64,000 bases of DNA, taken from assembly GCF_000313135.1 (NCBI RefSeq), contig NW_004457390.1, positions 73,159 through 137,158 of the forward strand, written 5' to 3'. The notes under the pieces are model-generated. The model searched no databases. It had not been told where the DNA came from and saw only the letters and a program-made list of their open reading frames with translations. The DNA comes from Acanthamoeba castellanii str. Neff (Eukaryota; Discosea; Longamoebia; Acanthamoebidae). Below are positions 1 through 8,900 of this stretch, in pieces. Positions within the stretch are counted from its first letter, which is position 1; each line of letters begins with the position of its first letter. A program made the translations under genes and the position numbers.

Positions 1-453
1 GTTACCGGTTGGGCGATCAGCGGCGCATGTGGAGAAGACGACGTTCTTCTTCTTATGACCGGGCAATACGAACTCCACCCGCTTGCTCTTCTCTGGATAT
101 GTGGTTCTGTTAGCTCGCCAAGCCACAGGCGCACGGAGCGCGGCGGGACACGTACCGTCAACGGTTCGCAGGCACTTGGCGAACTTCTTGGCAATTATCT
201 CCTCGGAGTAGACGATGTCGGCACCGTACTCCAGGGCCAGCAGGCGCATGGGCAAGGTACCCTGATCGAGACTTTGATTGAACACTGTGGTCGAATTCAT
301 AAATGCTCGACAAGGGAGCCGTACCACGCGAACCATCGGGGCAAGGATGGTCTTGTTACGATAGGCATCCGGTCCTTTCAGACGCGATCCCTCGCTTGAG
401 ACCTGAGTAAGGTCTGCTGTGTCCTCAGCGAGCTCATCGTGCTCCCTCTTCAT
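1..453 (-). CDS. DUS2: tRNA-dihydrouridine synthase, DUS2-like (3' part beyond window)
   Basis: Flavin-dependent reduction of a uridine in the tRNA D-loop (U20 in the DUS2 family). Exons 453-325 (43 codons) and 261-<1, joined across a 63-bp GT-AG intron. The join recreates the family signature APMVRVGTLPMRLLALEYGA, which begins the FMN-binding TIM barrel and is followed by DIVYSEEII. The Met at 453 is chosen because it is the first in frame after an in-frame stop; the N-terminus before the barrel is only about 33 residues, as in other DUS2 proteins. The downstream read-through (about residues 80-95, rich in Ala/Arg) lies where some might predict a second intron (155-107), but that intron would break the frame. 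The catalytic Cys region lies outside the window. Confidence 0.85.
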   Translation of the reverse strand, partial: MKREHDELAEDTADLTQVSSEGSRLKGPDAYRNKTILAPMVRVVRLPCRAFMNSTTVFNQSLDQGTLPMRLLALEYGADIVYSEEIIAKKFAKCLRTVDGTCPAALRAPVAWRANRTTYPEKSKRVEFVLPGHKKKNVVFSTCAADRPTGN

Positions 454-672
454 CTTTCTTTCTGAGTTTTCTCGTCATTTTCTTTTCTTCTCAGACTTTT
501 TTCAGGGCCAGCCAAAAACTAGTCTAAATTGACAATCCCCAAACCCTCAAAGATCAGCCTCAAAGGCCTGCAACAATCCTCCCCCACTGGTTGGTAACAA
601 ACTACCAACTGACCAAGTAATTACCAGAGGCAACCTCTTTGGTAGCCAATGGGTCCTTCCTCCTCAACAAGC
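454..672. other. DUS2 upstream region
   Basis: No gene seen. It holds the presumed 5' region of the DUS2 gene. Two short inverted repeats occur here: gttggtaacaaactaccaac near 580-600, and an arm pair around 625-645 (accagagg/cctctttggt). They could be hairpins of a small degenerate element. Confidence 0.3.
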
Positions 673-999
673 CTAAATAAGGTGAGCCGCTAGCAAGAGG
701 GAGGGGGTGGGCGAGCCAGACAGGGAGACTGTACCGGCGTAGGGGCCTGCGACGCGTCCGCTGGAATGGTACCTGCACTCACAATAGCGGGCATGTCCAC
801 CCTTATCTGCTCGAAGACCCACTCGCCGTTGCGCTTCTGGGGGATCTCCGGCCAGAAGGTGATGAAGCCAGCGCCCGTGGTGTCGTCGATGATCTCTGAA
901 GGGTGGGCGCATCGGTGGTCCCACGACTACAGTCCCCGCACTCTCGAAGGGGCACCCGAAGTTGTGCCAAGCCCAATGAATTGAAAATCTCGTTGACAC
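673..999 (-). CDS. possible unannotated exons, unrecognised
   Basis: A minus-strand frame looks protein-like. A first piece containing WHNFGCPFE can be joined, across a 46-bp GT-AG intron near 900-950, to a second piece containing TTGAGFITFWPEIPQKR and WVFEQIRVDMPAI, followed by a Pro/Ala-rich tail and a stop. I do not recognise the family, and no convincing start is visible between here and the end of the MFS gene at 1125. It may be a small gene, a fragment, or the transcribed 3' flank of the MFS gene. Low confidence. Confidence 0.2.
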   Translation of the reverse strand: MSTRFSIHWAWHNFGCPFESAGTVVVGPPMRPPFRDHRRHHGRWLHHLLAGDPPEAQRRVGLRADKGGHARYCECRYHSSGRVAGPYAGTVSLSGSPTPSLLLAAHLI

Positions 1000-1124
1000 C
1001 CGGAGTTTTATGGTCAGAAACTGGCTGACAGCCCACGCTTGATGGCTGAACCCAGCTCAACTCCGAACTGGGGCAAGTGCTGACGGAACTGCTGGCCGCG
1101 TGAAGTGACCGTGTGGCATGCTCC

Positions 1125-3727
1125 TCAGACATTGTCTTCGCTGTCGCCCAGTGTGCGCTTGCGCCCGCCGGACAGGAGGGCATCGGCGCGAGCAGTGGCG
1201 GCGGTGGCCCTCTGGCGCTCCTTGTCCTGCCAGTCGCGCAGGAGGCCCTTGGCCTCGTCGGCGCTCTGGCGCGCGCCGTCGACGCGACTGCGGGTGAGCC
1301 GGAGCGAGAGCAGGAGGCCGAGCGCGGCGGACACGGCGAGCACGAGGAACATGAAGTAGTGGTTGAACGGGAACGAGAGGTCGTTGGTCAGCGACCAGGC
1401 GAAGATCGCGCCGCCGGCGACGGGTCCGATGGTCTTGGCGATGGAGGCGACGGCTTCGCTGAATCCGTTGGCTGGCGAGGGAGCCGATCAGCGAAGAACG
1501 AAAGCGAAAAGAGCGAAGAGCGATCGCATGTGTTGCGTACCGGCGCCTCTGGTCTCGGGGCTGGCGGTGTTGTTGATCAGCACGAAGACCGCGGTGTAGC
1601 AGAGCGTGGCGCCGAGGGCGCGCACGATGCTGAGCGGAATGACGAGCATCCACAGCACGACCTGCCCCATCGGCACCACCAGGTTGAGCGCCGGAAACAC
1701 TGAAAAAAGAAAGAGAATGAGAAAGAAACAAACAAAGAAAAGAGAGAATCGTGTTAGTCCTAAGAAAGACGACAGCGCGACGGGGGGGAAGGCATGGCGC
1801 ACCCGCGAAGACGGGGATCAACAGCGCGAGTCCGATCCGGAACATCATCAGCGAACCGAATCGCTTCTCTAAATATTGTGTGTCGTGTGTGTCGTGCGCG
1901 GTGTGTGTCGTGTGTGTCGTGTGTGTCGTGTGTGTCGTGTGTGTCGTGTGTGTCGTGTGTGTCGTGTGTGTCGTGTGTCGTTAGGACATGGGCGAAATGG
2001 AGGTCGCGTAGGGGGTNCGAACCAAGGGTGGGGTAGATGAAGAGCTGGAAGACGACGATGGTGAGGCCCACGACGGCGAGCGCTGCGCCGACGTCGGTCG
2101 ACGAGAAGTCGAGGCCGCCCACCTCGGGCTTGTTGATGGCCCACAGCGAGAAGATCTCGACGAACACGAGCACCGAGAAGGTGAGCAGGCCGTAGAGCAG
2201 CGCGCAGATCACCACGTCGACGTCCTTCATGATCAGCCGCAGCTCCTCCCAGTTGCCGCGCTTCTTCTTCGACTCCTCCTCCCGCATCTGCGTGTCGCTC
2301 CGTATCATTAAAAACCGCACACGCAGACCGCACACACCGCACTCACACACCGCACACGCCGCACGCGCACCTTTTGGAGCAAGTGCTCCTTGGCCTCGGC
2401 GAGTTCGAGGTCGAGCTCGCGCTGGACCTCCTCCCTGAGCCGCCGCTCCGCCTCCTCGTCGAGCGCCTCGCCGCCGTCTTCTGTCTTCTGCGCGGCGGCA
2501 GCGGCGTAGGCCGTGGAGGACCGTCGGCGGCGCGGCGACGGCGTTTCGTCGATGACCAGCGCCAGGCTGGGCTTCTTCTTGTCCTCCAGGAACATATAGC
2601 CGCCCACCTGGTGGGCGTGTGTCGTGTCGTGTCGTGTCATGTGCGGCGTGTGCGCGTGTGGGGAGTGAACGCGAACCATGCCGGTGGCGGAGATGAGGGT
2701 GGAGACGAAGCACGGGAGGAAGTAGGGGAACTGCTCCAGGAAGTCACCGTGGAAGGTGTCTGGCGGGAACAGCGCCCCGTACTTCTGCGTCGGCTGCGAC
2801 AAGAAGCCGCCCACCGTCGGACCCACTACACCGCACGACACACACCGCACGACACACGCCGCACACGCACGGTTAGCAGAGCGCGATTGAAGGGGGAAAG
2901 AGGGAGCGAAGAAGAACGCACGAATGACGCCCAGGCCGTAGATGAGGGAGGTGACGGACATGGCGCGGGCCTGGTTGGTGCCGTCGGTCACGTCGCCGAT
3001 GTAGGACCGGGCCACGGCGAGGTTGCCGTTGAGGAGGCCGTGGATGGTGCGCGTGATGAGCGCCCACGCAAAGTTGACGCTCAGCCCGAACCCGAGCACG
3101 CTCACGAGCGACCCGGCCATGCCCACCATCAGCACCCGCTTGCGTCCCACTTTGTCTGACCACGCGCCCCACCAAAAACTGCCCGACACACACATACCGC
3201 ACACATGCACACGCACACGCACCGCACACTTCATAAGAGGCGAAACCGGGCGGGCGAGTGTGGGCGGGCGAGTGGGCGCACCTGGAAATGAATTGTGCAA
3301 AAGAGAAAGAAGAGGCCAGCATGCCGGCGTAGAATCCCACTTCTGTGGGCGAGCCCGCCACCTGCACGCATGCATGTGAGTGTTATCGTGTTGTGTGTGT
3401 GTGTGTGTGTGTGTCATGTTGCGTGTCGTACCCCGAAGTCCCAGACCATGAATGCCACAAATGGGAAGAGCATGGAGTTGGCAAACGACTGCACAGGTAA
3501 GGGTGAATAATTTAATAGATAATAATTCAATAAACTACAATTAACAAGCGAAATAATTAATAACTCAATAAATAAATACAGAAGAGTAGAGTAGGAGAGC
3601 ATGAGGGTGGTACCTCGCTGAGGTAGATGCAGGCCGTGACGAACATCTCCTTCTTGGGCAGTGGCGTTTCTTTTACCGGTGGCGGCCGCGTGCTCGTGCC
3701 ATCCTCTGGCCACCCGTCGTCATCCAT
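1125..3727 (-). CDS. MFS transporter, ZIF/YCR023C type
   Basis: Twelve-helix major facilitator transporter of 576 aa, probably a proton-coupled antiporter for metal-ligand or organic substrates. Ten exons chain in phase: 3727-3614, 3488-3432, 3361-3282, 3178-2922, 2825-2677, 2607-2371, 2287-2023, 1868-1803, 1699-1541, 1471-1125. MFS motif A is GAWSDKVGRKR after TM2. The antiporter motif C is formed across an exon junction as ILGPTVGGFLS in TM5. The central cytosolic loop (about residues 225-315) is long, charged and coiled-coil-like (many Glu/Arg), which is typical of plant ZIF and fungal YCR023C relatives. The C-tail is basic and coiled-coil-like, ending RKRTLGDSEDNV. The Met at 3727 is the one nearest the transporter domain; an in-frame upstream ATG would add a basic leader. 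One intron holds a 9-mer minisatellite and an ambiguous base. Confidence 0.88.
1881..1980. repeat. intronic 9-mer minisatellite (CGTGTGTGT)n
   Basis: About nine tandem copies of a TG-rich 9-mer inside the MFS intron 1869-2022. Because the unit is a multiple of three it has no stops, which produces false CVVCVV-type ORFs. Confidence 0.9.
2017..2017. other. ambiguous base (N)
   Basis: Single unresolved base six positions into an MFS intron. It does not affect the coding sequence as modelled. Confidence 1.
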
Positions 3728-4101
3728 GTGTGCGAGAGTCGCGCCTGCAGCTGCAAAACGATGGTTAATCGTTGCTCGATAATGGAATCTTAAAATCGTG
3801 TAGAGCTCCAAATTTCCGGGATTCATTCCCGAATGTGAGGATGAGGGGATCGAACCTGGCAAATGCTCGGCAAGGGGCAGCGTGCACCCGGCGTAGAAGT
3901 TGTAAGGAAGAAGAACAGAAGAGGAACCGAAAGGCCGAACGCCAGGCTGGAAGGAGGTGGTGCGCTGAAGCCTCTACCGCTTTATCTAGGGCTTGCGGAT
4001 CGGGGTTTTTTCGGGCTCTCTGGGACGTAGACTAGCCGCCCGTCCTCATGTAGCCTCGTGTGCCCAGAGGAAATTGTTGAGATGTGTCTACTCTGTAGTC
4101 T

Positions 4102-4521
4102 ATGCAGACTTCTATAGATGACGGATGCAATGCATCGTCCGTGCCTGCCTATGTCAAGGCGGCTGAGAACAAGGGCGCCGCAGTCATGGCCTTTGATTTA
4201 CCCCAACGCATCGAAGCCAAGTCTTTCGTTCGCCCGACGGACGCCTGGCTCCGCTTCACCAACAACCAAGGCCAACGTCCGCCTGAACGTCTTTTTCTGC
4301 TGTTTTCTATCTCATTTCTTCACACTTCTTGGTGTCCTGGGCTGTTTATGCCTTGGGCAGACATTCAGGGGAGACCGCTGTGGACGCCCTGCGGCGAGAA
4401 CTCTAAGGCCAACGAGGCCCTGGCGACCACCCCGTTGATAAGCAGCGTCCACGCGGTGGTTGAACAACACGATGGAGGCAAGTGCGAACTCAAGGGTTGC
4501 AAGCAACGCCCGAGCGGGTGA
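4102..4521 (+). CDS. hypothetical ORF, 139 codons
   Basis: Open frame from an ATG to a TGA. The first half (about 60 residues, with SFVRPTDAWLRFTNNQG) and the last 40 residues look coding-like. The middle, with LFLLFSISFLHTSW, reads like an intron. I do not recognise it; it may be a decayed gene. Confidence 0.2.
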   Translation: MQTSIDDGCNASSVPAYVKAAENKGAAVMAFDLPQRIEAKSFVRPTDAWLRFTNNQGQRPPERLFLLFSISFLHTSWCPGLFMPWADIQGRPLWTPCGENSKANEALATTPLISSVHAVVEQHDGGKCELKGCKQRPSG

Positions 4522-4610
4522 GAAGATTTTCTGTCTCAAGCACGGTCAGAAGCTTGACCGTGCGAATCCACGTCTACTGCCCCGCCTGTTACTGTCAAGC
4601 GGGTACAGCG

Positions 4611-4973
4611 TCACAAATCCCTCGTAACTGCGCGCCTCTGGTGGATAGGCCTAGTAGGACCACTCTGTTCTCTCGCCCATGCCAATTGTGGGCTCAAAAC
4701 TGCTGCTGCTGCCAATGTTGTCACGACCATGGGGGGGTCACCACCATAGTCATTAATCTTCTCTTCGCCCTCCAGGACACTGGCGTTCCTCTTGAGCGAT
4801 GCCTGCTGATCCTGAAGCCTCAGAGGTGGGAGTTTTCCAGCTGGATCAGACAACACAATGGGAATGCCAGAATAGAACAGGTCTTCTTCATGTTGTCCTT
4901 GTTCTTTCTGTCCTCTTGGTTGTGTTATGTGAACTCTTGTGTGTAGTTGCCTGTGTTTTGTTGTTTGTTGCAA
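4611..4973 (-). CDS. hypothetical ORF, 120 codons
   Basis: Open minus-strand frame in the low-GC stretch. It includes FYSGIPIVLSDPAGKLPPLR and a Lys/Glu-containing segment, then an Ala-rich end. No recognised domain. It could be coding or chance. Confidence 0.15.
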   Translation of the reverse strand: MQQTTKHRQLHTRVHITQPRGQKEQGQHEEDLFYSGIPIVLSDPAGKLPPLRLQDQQASLKRNASVLEGEEKINDYGGDPPMVVTTLAAAAVLSPQLAWAREQSGPTRPIHQRRAVTRDL

Positions 4974-4980
4974 CAGTTCA

Positions 4981-5232
4981 TTAACAAAGAAAGCCCACTA
5001 CACATTTCTTTTGTGGTGGGGGAAGGTGCCTGATGCCATGTGGACAATGTGGTTGGTGTTGGTGGAAGCTGTGATGGCAGCCACCAAGGTGGTGAGGTCG
5101 GTTGTGGGGTTCATCTTGTGGGTGGTCATAAAAAAAATGTTTTATGTCCAACGATCAGGTACCATGTGCGACTCCAGCAATGCCACAGAGGAGGAGGCAG
5201 AAGAGGGTGGCGAGGAGTGGCCAAGGCTCCAT
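4981..5232 (-). CDS. candidate small secreted His/Cys/Pro-rich peptide
   Basis: Two-exon model 5232-5163 and 5114-4981, joined over a 48-bp GT-AG intron with a T-rich tract; 67 aa. The N-terminus MEPWPLLATLFCLLLCGIAG is a textbook signal peptide. The mature part is dense in His, Pro and Cys (for example PHHLGGCHHSFHQHQPHC) and ends VVGFLC. This is inferred from composition and splice signals only. An upstream in-frame Met at 5547 would instead make a longer protein with a Ser/Arg-rich N-terminus (5547-5155). The alternative reading frame of exon 2 is also open, so the model is uncertain. No homologue is recognised. Confidence 0.25.
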
Positions 5233-5920
5233 CATGGGAGGGAGTGAGGGGAATGACTCCACCTGCCAGATTTGCTGCAGTGTGAGGCCATGTGAAGGCA
5301 CTGCTGCAAACTTAGTGGAAAGGAGGGTAATGGCGGTGTTGACAATATGAGTCAGAGTTCCTGCTGTTGCTTCTGTATTGGGAGCACTGTTCCATTCTAC
5401 TCCTTCTCTCAATCTTGATTTGGACCTCCTGCAGCAGTTAACTGTTGATGAGCTCCTACTCCTCCCAGTGGTTTTAGATGGCCTTTGGGGAGACACTGTT
5501 TCCTGCATCACATTCCTTGTTGCTTCCCCTTTCTTCACATTGTCCATGAGCTTGTGATGTCAACACAAAAAAAGCAACAAGGTGTACTAGCTACAAATAC
5601 TGATGATGTGGTGACCCTTTTTGATACACTCTTGGAGTTATATTGTGTGTATGTGGGAAATTGTTTGTTCTGTACTGTGTACACCACATGATGTTTGCAT
5701 GACCAAACCATGACAAGTATCCAATATACCCCAGCAATGTACCATTTATTGTAACCACACCAAGAAAAGGGAAGCTAGTGAACCATGAATAAACAAAGGT
5801 GCAACAGCAGCAACCCAAGGATCACTTTTTGGTCGGGGGAGTGCCACGTCAGCAAGCACCGCGTACCAGGTAAAACAAACGACATGCGGAATTGAACGGA
5901 GAGATCGATAGTTTCGTAGG

Positions 5921-8900
5921 ATGAGGCGGTCAGGGCGGGTGGCACAGAAGGAGGAGGACAAGAAGTCTCAAGGATCGATCAAAGCGTTCTTCACAAATGT
6001 TCGTCCAATTGCCTCTTTTTTCAATTGATTTGGTGACATGACTTCTAGCTCTGTGCAGGGCACTGCCGCCAAAGAGAAAAGCAAGAAGGCAGCCCCCGCA
6101 GCCAAAGCTAAGACATCCACGGCTCGCATTCGAGAACTCGATGTGCATAAGATTGGCCGATTCGAGGGTGCTGACGATTCCGACAAGGCACAGCGTACCT
6201 TGGACGGGTTCTCCTTCTTCGTCATGATCCAGGACAAAAAGAAGATGAGGGAGAGAGTCAGCAGTCTCGACGAGGTAGGCGAACTCGCCCTGGCCCACGT
6301 CTCCGCCGATGGCTACGTCGGGTCCGACCTCGGCGAAGAGGGCAGCCAGCGCTCGTCCAAGCTGGTACGATTATGCACACGGGACGATACCACGACATGC
6401 ACGCCACTCATTCTCTCTCTCTCTCACACACACACAGGTGTTGCTTCGTGCTATTGAACGGTGGACAGTGCACTACGACGGTCCCGAAGCAGCGGTGATG
6501 GTAGAAACACAGCAGGTGAGTAGCTGCTGGTCCACCTGGTCGACTGCGCTCGTTCTCACTCTCATCGTGTGCATCGCCTGGGTGTTTATCATATCTCCAG
6601 GGCTACTACAAGCTGCTGCAACCGGCTCCCGCCTACGCCAACGCTTGGGCGAGCTTCCAAAGGAAGGTCGATTTGACCCACAAGATCGTCAACCTGGTCA
6701 AGCGGGAGGACGTGTGCACGCTCCCCTTCGAAGAGGTCATGAAACGACTTGTCGTCCCAGGTGCGCCTAACTCCCAAGAGCACGAGTGCGCGTGACGCGT
6801 GTTGTGCGTTGTGTGCGTGAGAGCGTATGGTCTAACGAAGGATCCCTGGGCCGACAAGCAGACGAGACGAGCGTGGAAGAGGGGGAGAGTGCGGACAAAA
6901 TGGAGGTGGTGGACCTGGAGAAGGACGCTCCCGCCAACAAGAAGGGCTTCACCGAGGAAGACGTCTACCAGCATGGCAACTGGGTGATCGACCAGATCCA
7001 AAACTTCTTGGTAGGTGCCACGTAGTACAGTGCCGACACACACATCATTCACATTCTCTTCTTCATGACCACGTACGTTTTGACGTTGTCGGCGGCAGGT
7101 CAAATGAACGAACAGCTCAGCAACGTGTTGCTCACGACTCCCTTCATGGCGAGGCTGATGGAGGTCATCGACCAAAAGGCCGAGGAAGAGGAGACCCGTA
7201 AGGAGGAGGAGGAACGCGCGGAGAAGGAGCGGACCAAGGAAAAGCGGAAGCGTGGAGTGGACTCGGATGACGAGACCGAAGACGCCGACGATCCAAAGGG
7301 CAAAGGCAAGGCCAAGAAGGGCAAGGGCGAGGAGGTGGAGCGAGCCGCGTTGAGCGATGATGACGATGACGCCTTCGAAGAGCCCAAGCATAAGAAGCGG
7401 AAGCAGGCCGCCACTGGCGGCAGCAACGGCCACGCGTCGGTGATGCCCTCGAGCGGGTTCTCGCTGCTGTCGCGTACCGACCTCGACCTGTCGAAGCACT
7501 ACGCCCACCAGGAGACCGAGATTGAGGAGGTCAAGGTGGAGCTCATCGACGAGTTTCTCGCCGCCGAGACCACCCAGGGTGATGAACAGCCCTGGCGCGT
7601 ATTGAACGACTTCACCATCTACGACATCTCCGACGACAACAGGTATAGAGGAGCCAGGAGCAATCACACGCCAGAGCGAGCACGTGATTATCATCATTTG
7701 GCTGACTTTTGCCTTTCTTCTTCTTCTTCTTCTTCTTCTTCTTCAGGATCTGCTCGCTGGAGACCATGCTGCCGTTGGTCGAGACCAAGAAGAGGTCGAA
7801 GAACGGATTCGAAGAGCTGCGCGCGTCCGGCACGGCCGTGCCCTACTCGGATGAGATCGATGAAAACGTACGACTGACCACCCAGTCTCTCGCTAGCGAG
7901 GCCATGTACTGAATGGTGTAGGACCCATCACGCTTCTTTTTGCGTACAGGAGGACGACGACGATTCAGAAGACGAGGAAAACGACGAAGACGAAGCCTCG
8001 TCGGAGAAGAAGGAGGAGAAGAAGGCCAAGCAGAAGAAACAGCAGCCGGGCTTTGACATCGCGCTCTCCACCATCTTCTACTGGTCCGTTATTCGAATCC
8101 ATTCCCTCGCCTTCGAGCCACTGCTGTCTGTCAGTCTGGTACCTAACGACAACAACCCACAGGGACATCTACCCGGATGGAGCCGTGTGGTTCAGGACGG
8201 AGTACGCCCACTACAAGCTGGGAGAGCCCTCGGACAAGTATCAGCACATCTGGCGTCCCTTCCTGCAGAAGTATCAGATCGGCAAGCGCATCATGATCAT
8301 CGTAAGTAGCGCGCCCAATGTGGGTGGTTTGGTAATGACACTTAGTGTTGCTAATACTTTTGTCTCGCGTGTGTCGTCAACAGATGAACCAGGACCCTTC
8401 GATCGCTTACGACAAGATGATCGAAACCTTGCGTGACCCGTACGGCGAGTTCCCTTCGTTCTCGGTACGCGTCTGCCTCACGAGCTTATTGCGAGTGTAT
8501 TGTCGCGAACAAGGCAAGTGAGCTGCTTACCGCTATTGCTTTACGTGTGTGAGCAGGAGAAAGACGTGGTGAAGCACATCGACCACATCTTCGATGAAGC
8601 GTGGGGTTATCTTGACACGGAGGACATTCTCAAGTTCCCCTTCTTCCAGGGCCTCGACAAAAAGAAGAAGGGCAAGAAGGGTCGCGGCAAGGACGCCGCC
8701 CGGGCAGCCCACGCGGCTTGTACGTTCCCTCCGCGTTGGCTTGCATGTGTGTCGCTCACACACACACACACACACACACGCACCACCGCACTCGTCTCTT
8801 CATTATTTATTGTCGGACAGCCGAGGCCGTGCGACGAACAGCCGCAGGCAAGAAGCTGGAGAGGACTCCCGCGACGGTCACGCCGCTCGTAGGCTTCATC

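Larger units (their letters stand above)
3728..5920. other. 2.2-kb divergent intergenic region, partly low GC
   Basis: Separates the divergent MFS and DNMT1 genes. From about 4550 to 5880 the base composition is clearly more AT/TG-rich than the flanks, and codon-like GC3 bias vanishes. It holds only weak gene candidates, listed separately. Both promoters should lie here. Confidence 0.5.

Noticed and set aside
107..155. Possible second intron in the DUS2 gene
   Set aside because: GT and AG are present but removal would shift the frame; the read-through is open and keeps the family sequence downstream.
1751..2036. Cys/Val-repeat ORFs (CVVCVV type)
   Set aside because: Products of a stop-free 9-mer microsatellite within an intron; similar false ORFs occur at 14.2, 30.1 and 49.8 kb.
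3825..3890. tRNA-like TTCGATCC / GGATCGAACC sequence on the minus strand
   Set aside because: The bases flanking the T-loop-like motif do not pair into a 5-bp T stem and no anticodon arm or acceptor stem is found.
4360..4420. Nudix-box-like ETAVDALRREL reading near 4370
   Set aside because: The frame stops immediately after and lacks the REVxEExG half of the motif.
6038..6058. ATG at 6038 as the DNMT1 start
   Set aside because: It lies inside what is better explained as intron 1; the exon at 5921-5998 joins in phase and adds a PIP box.
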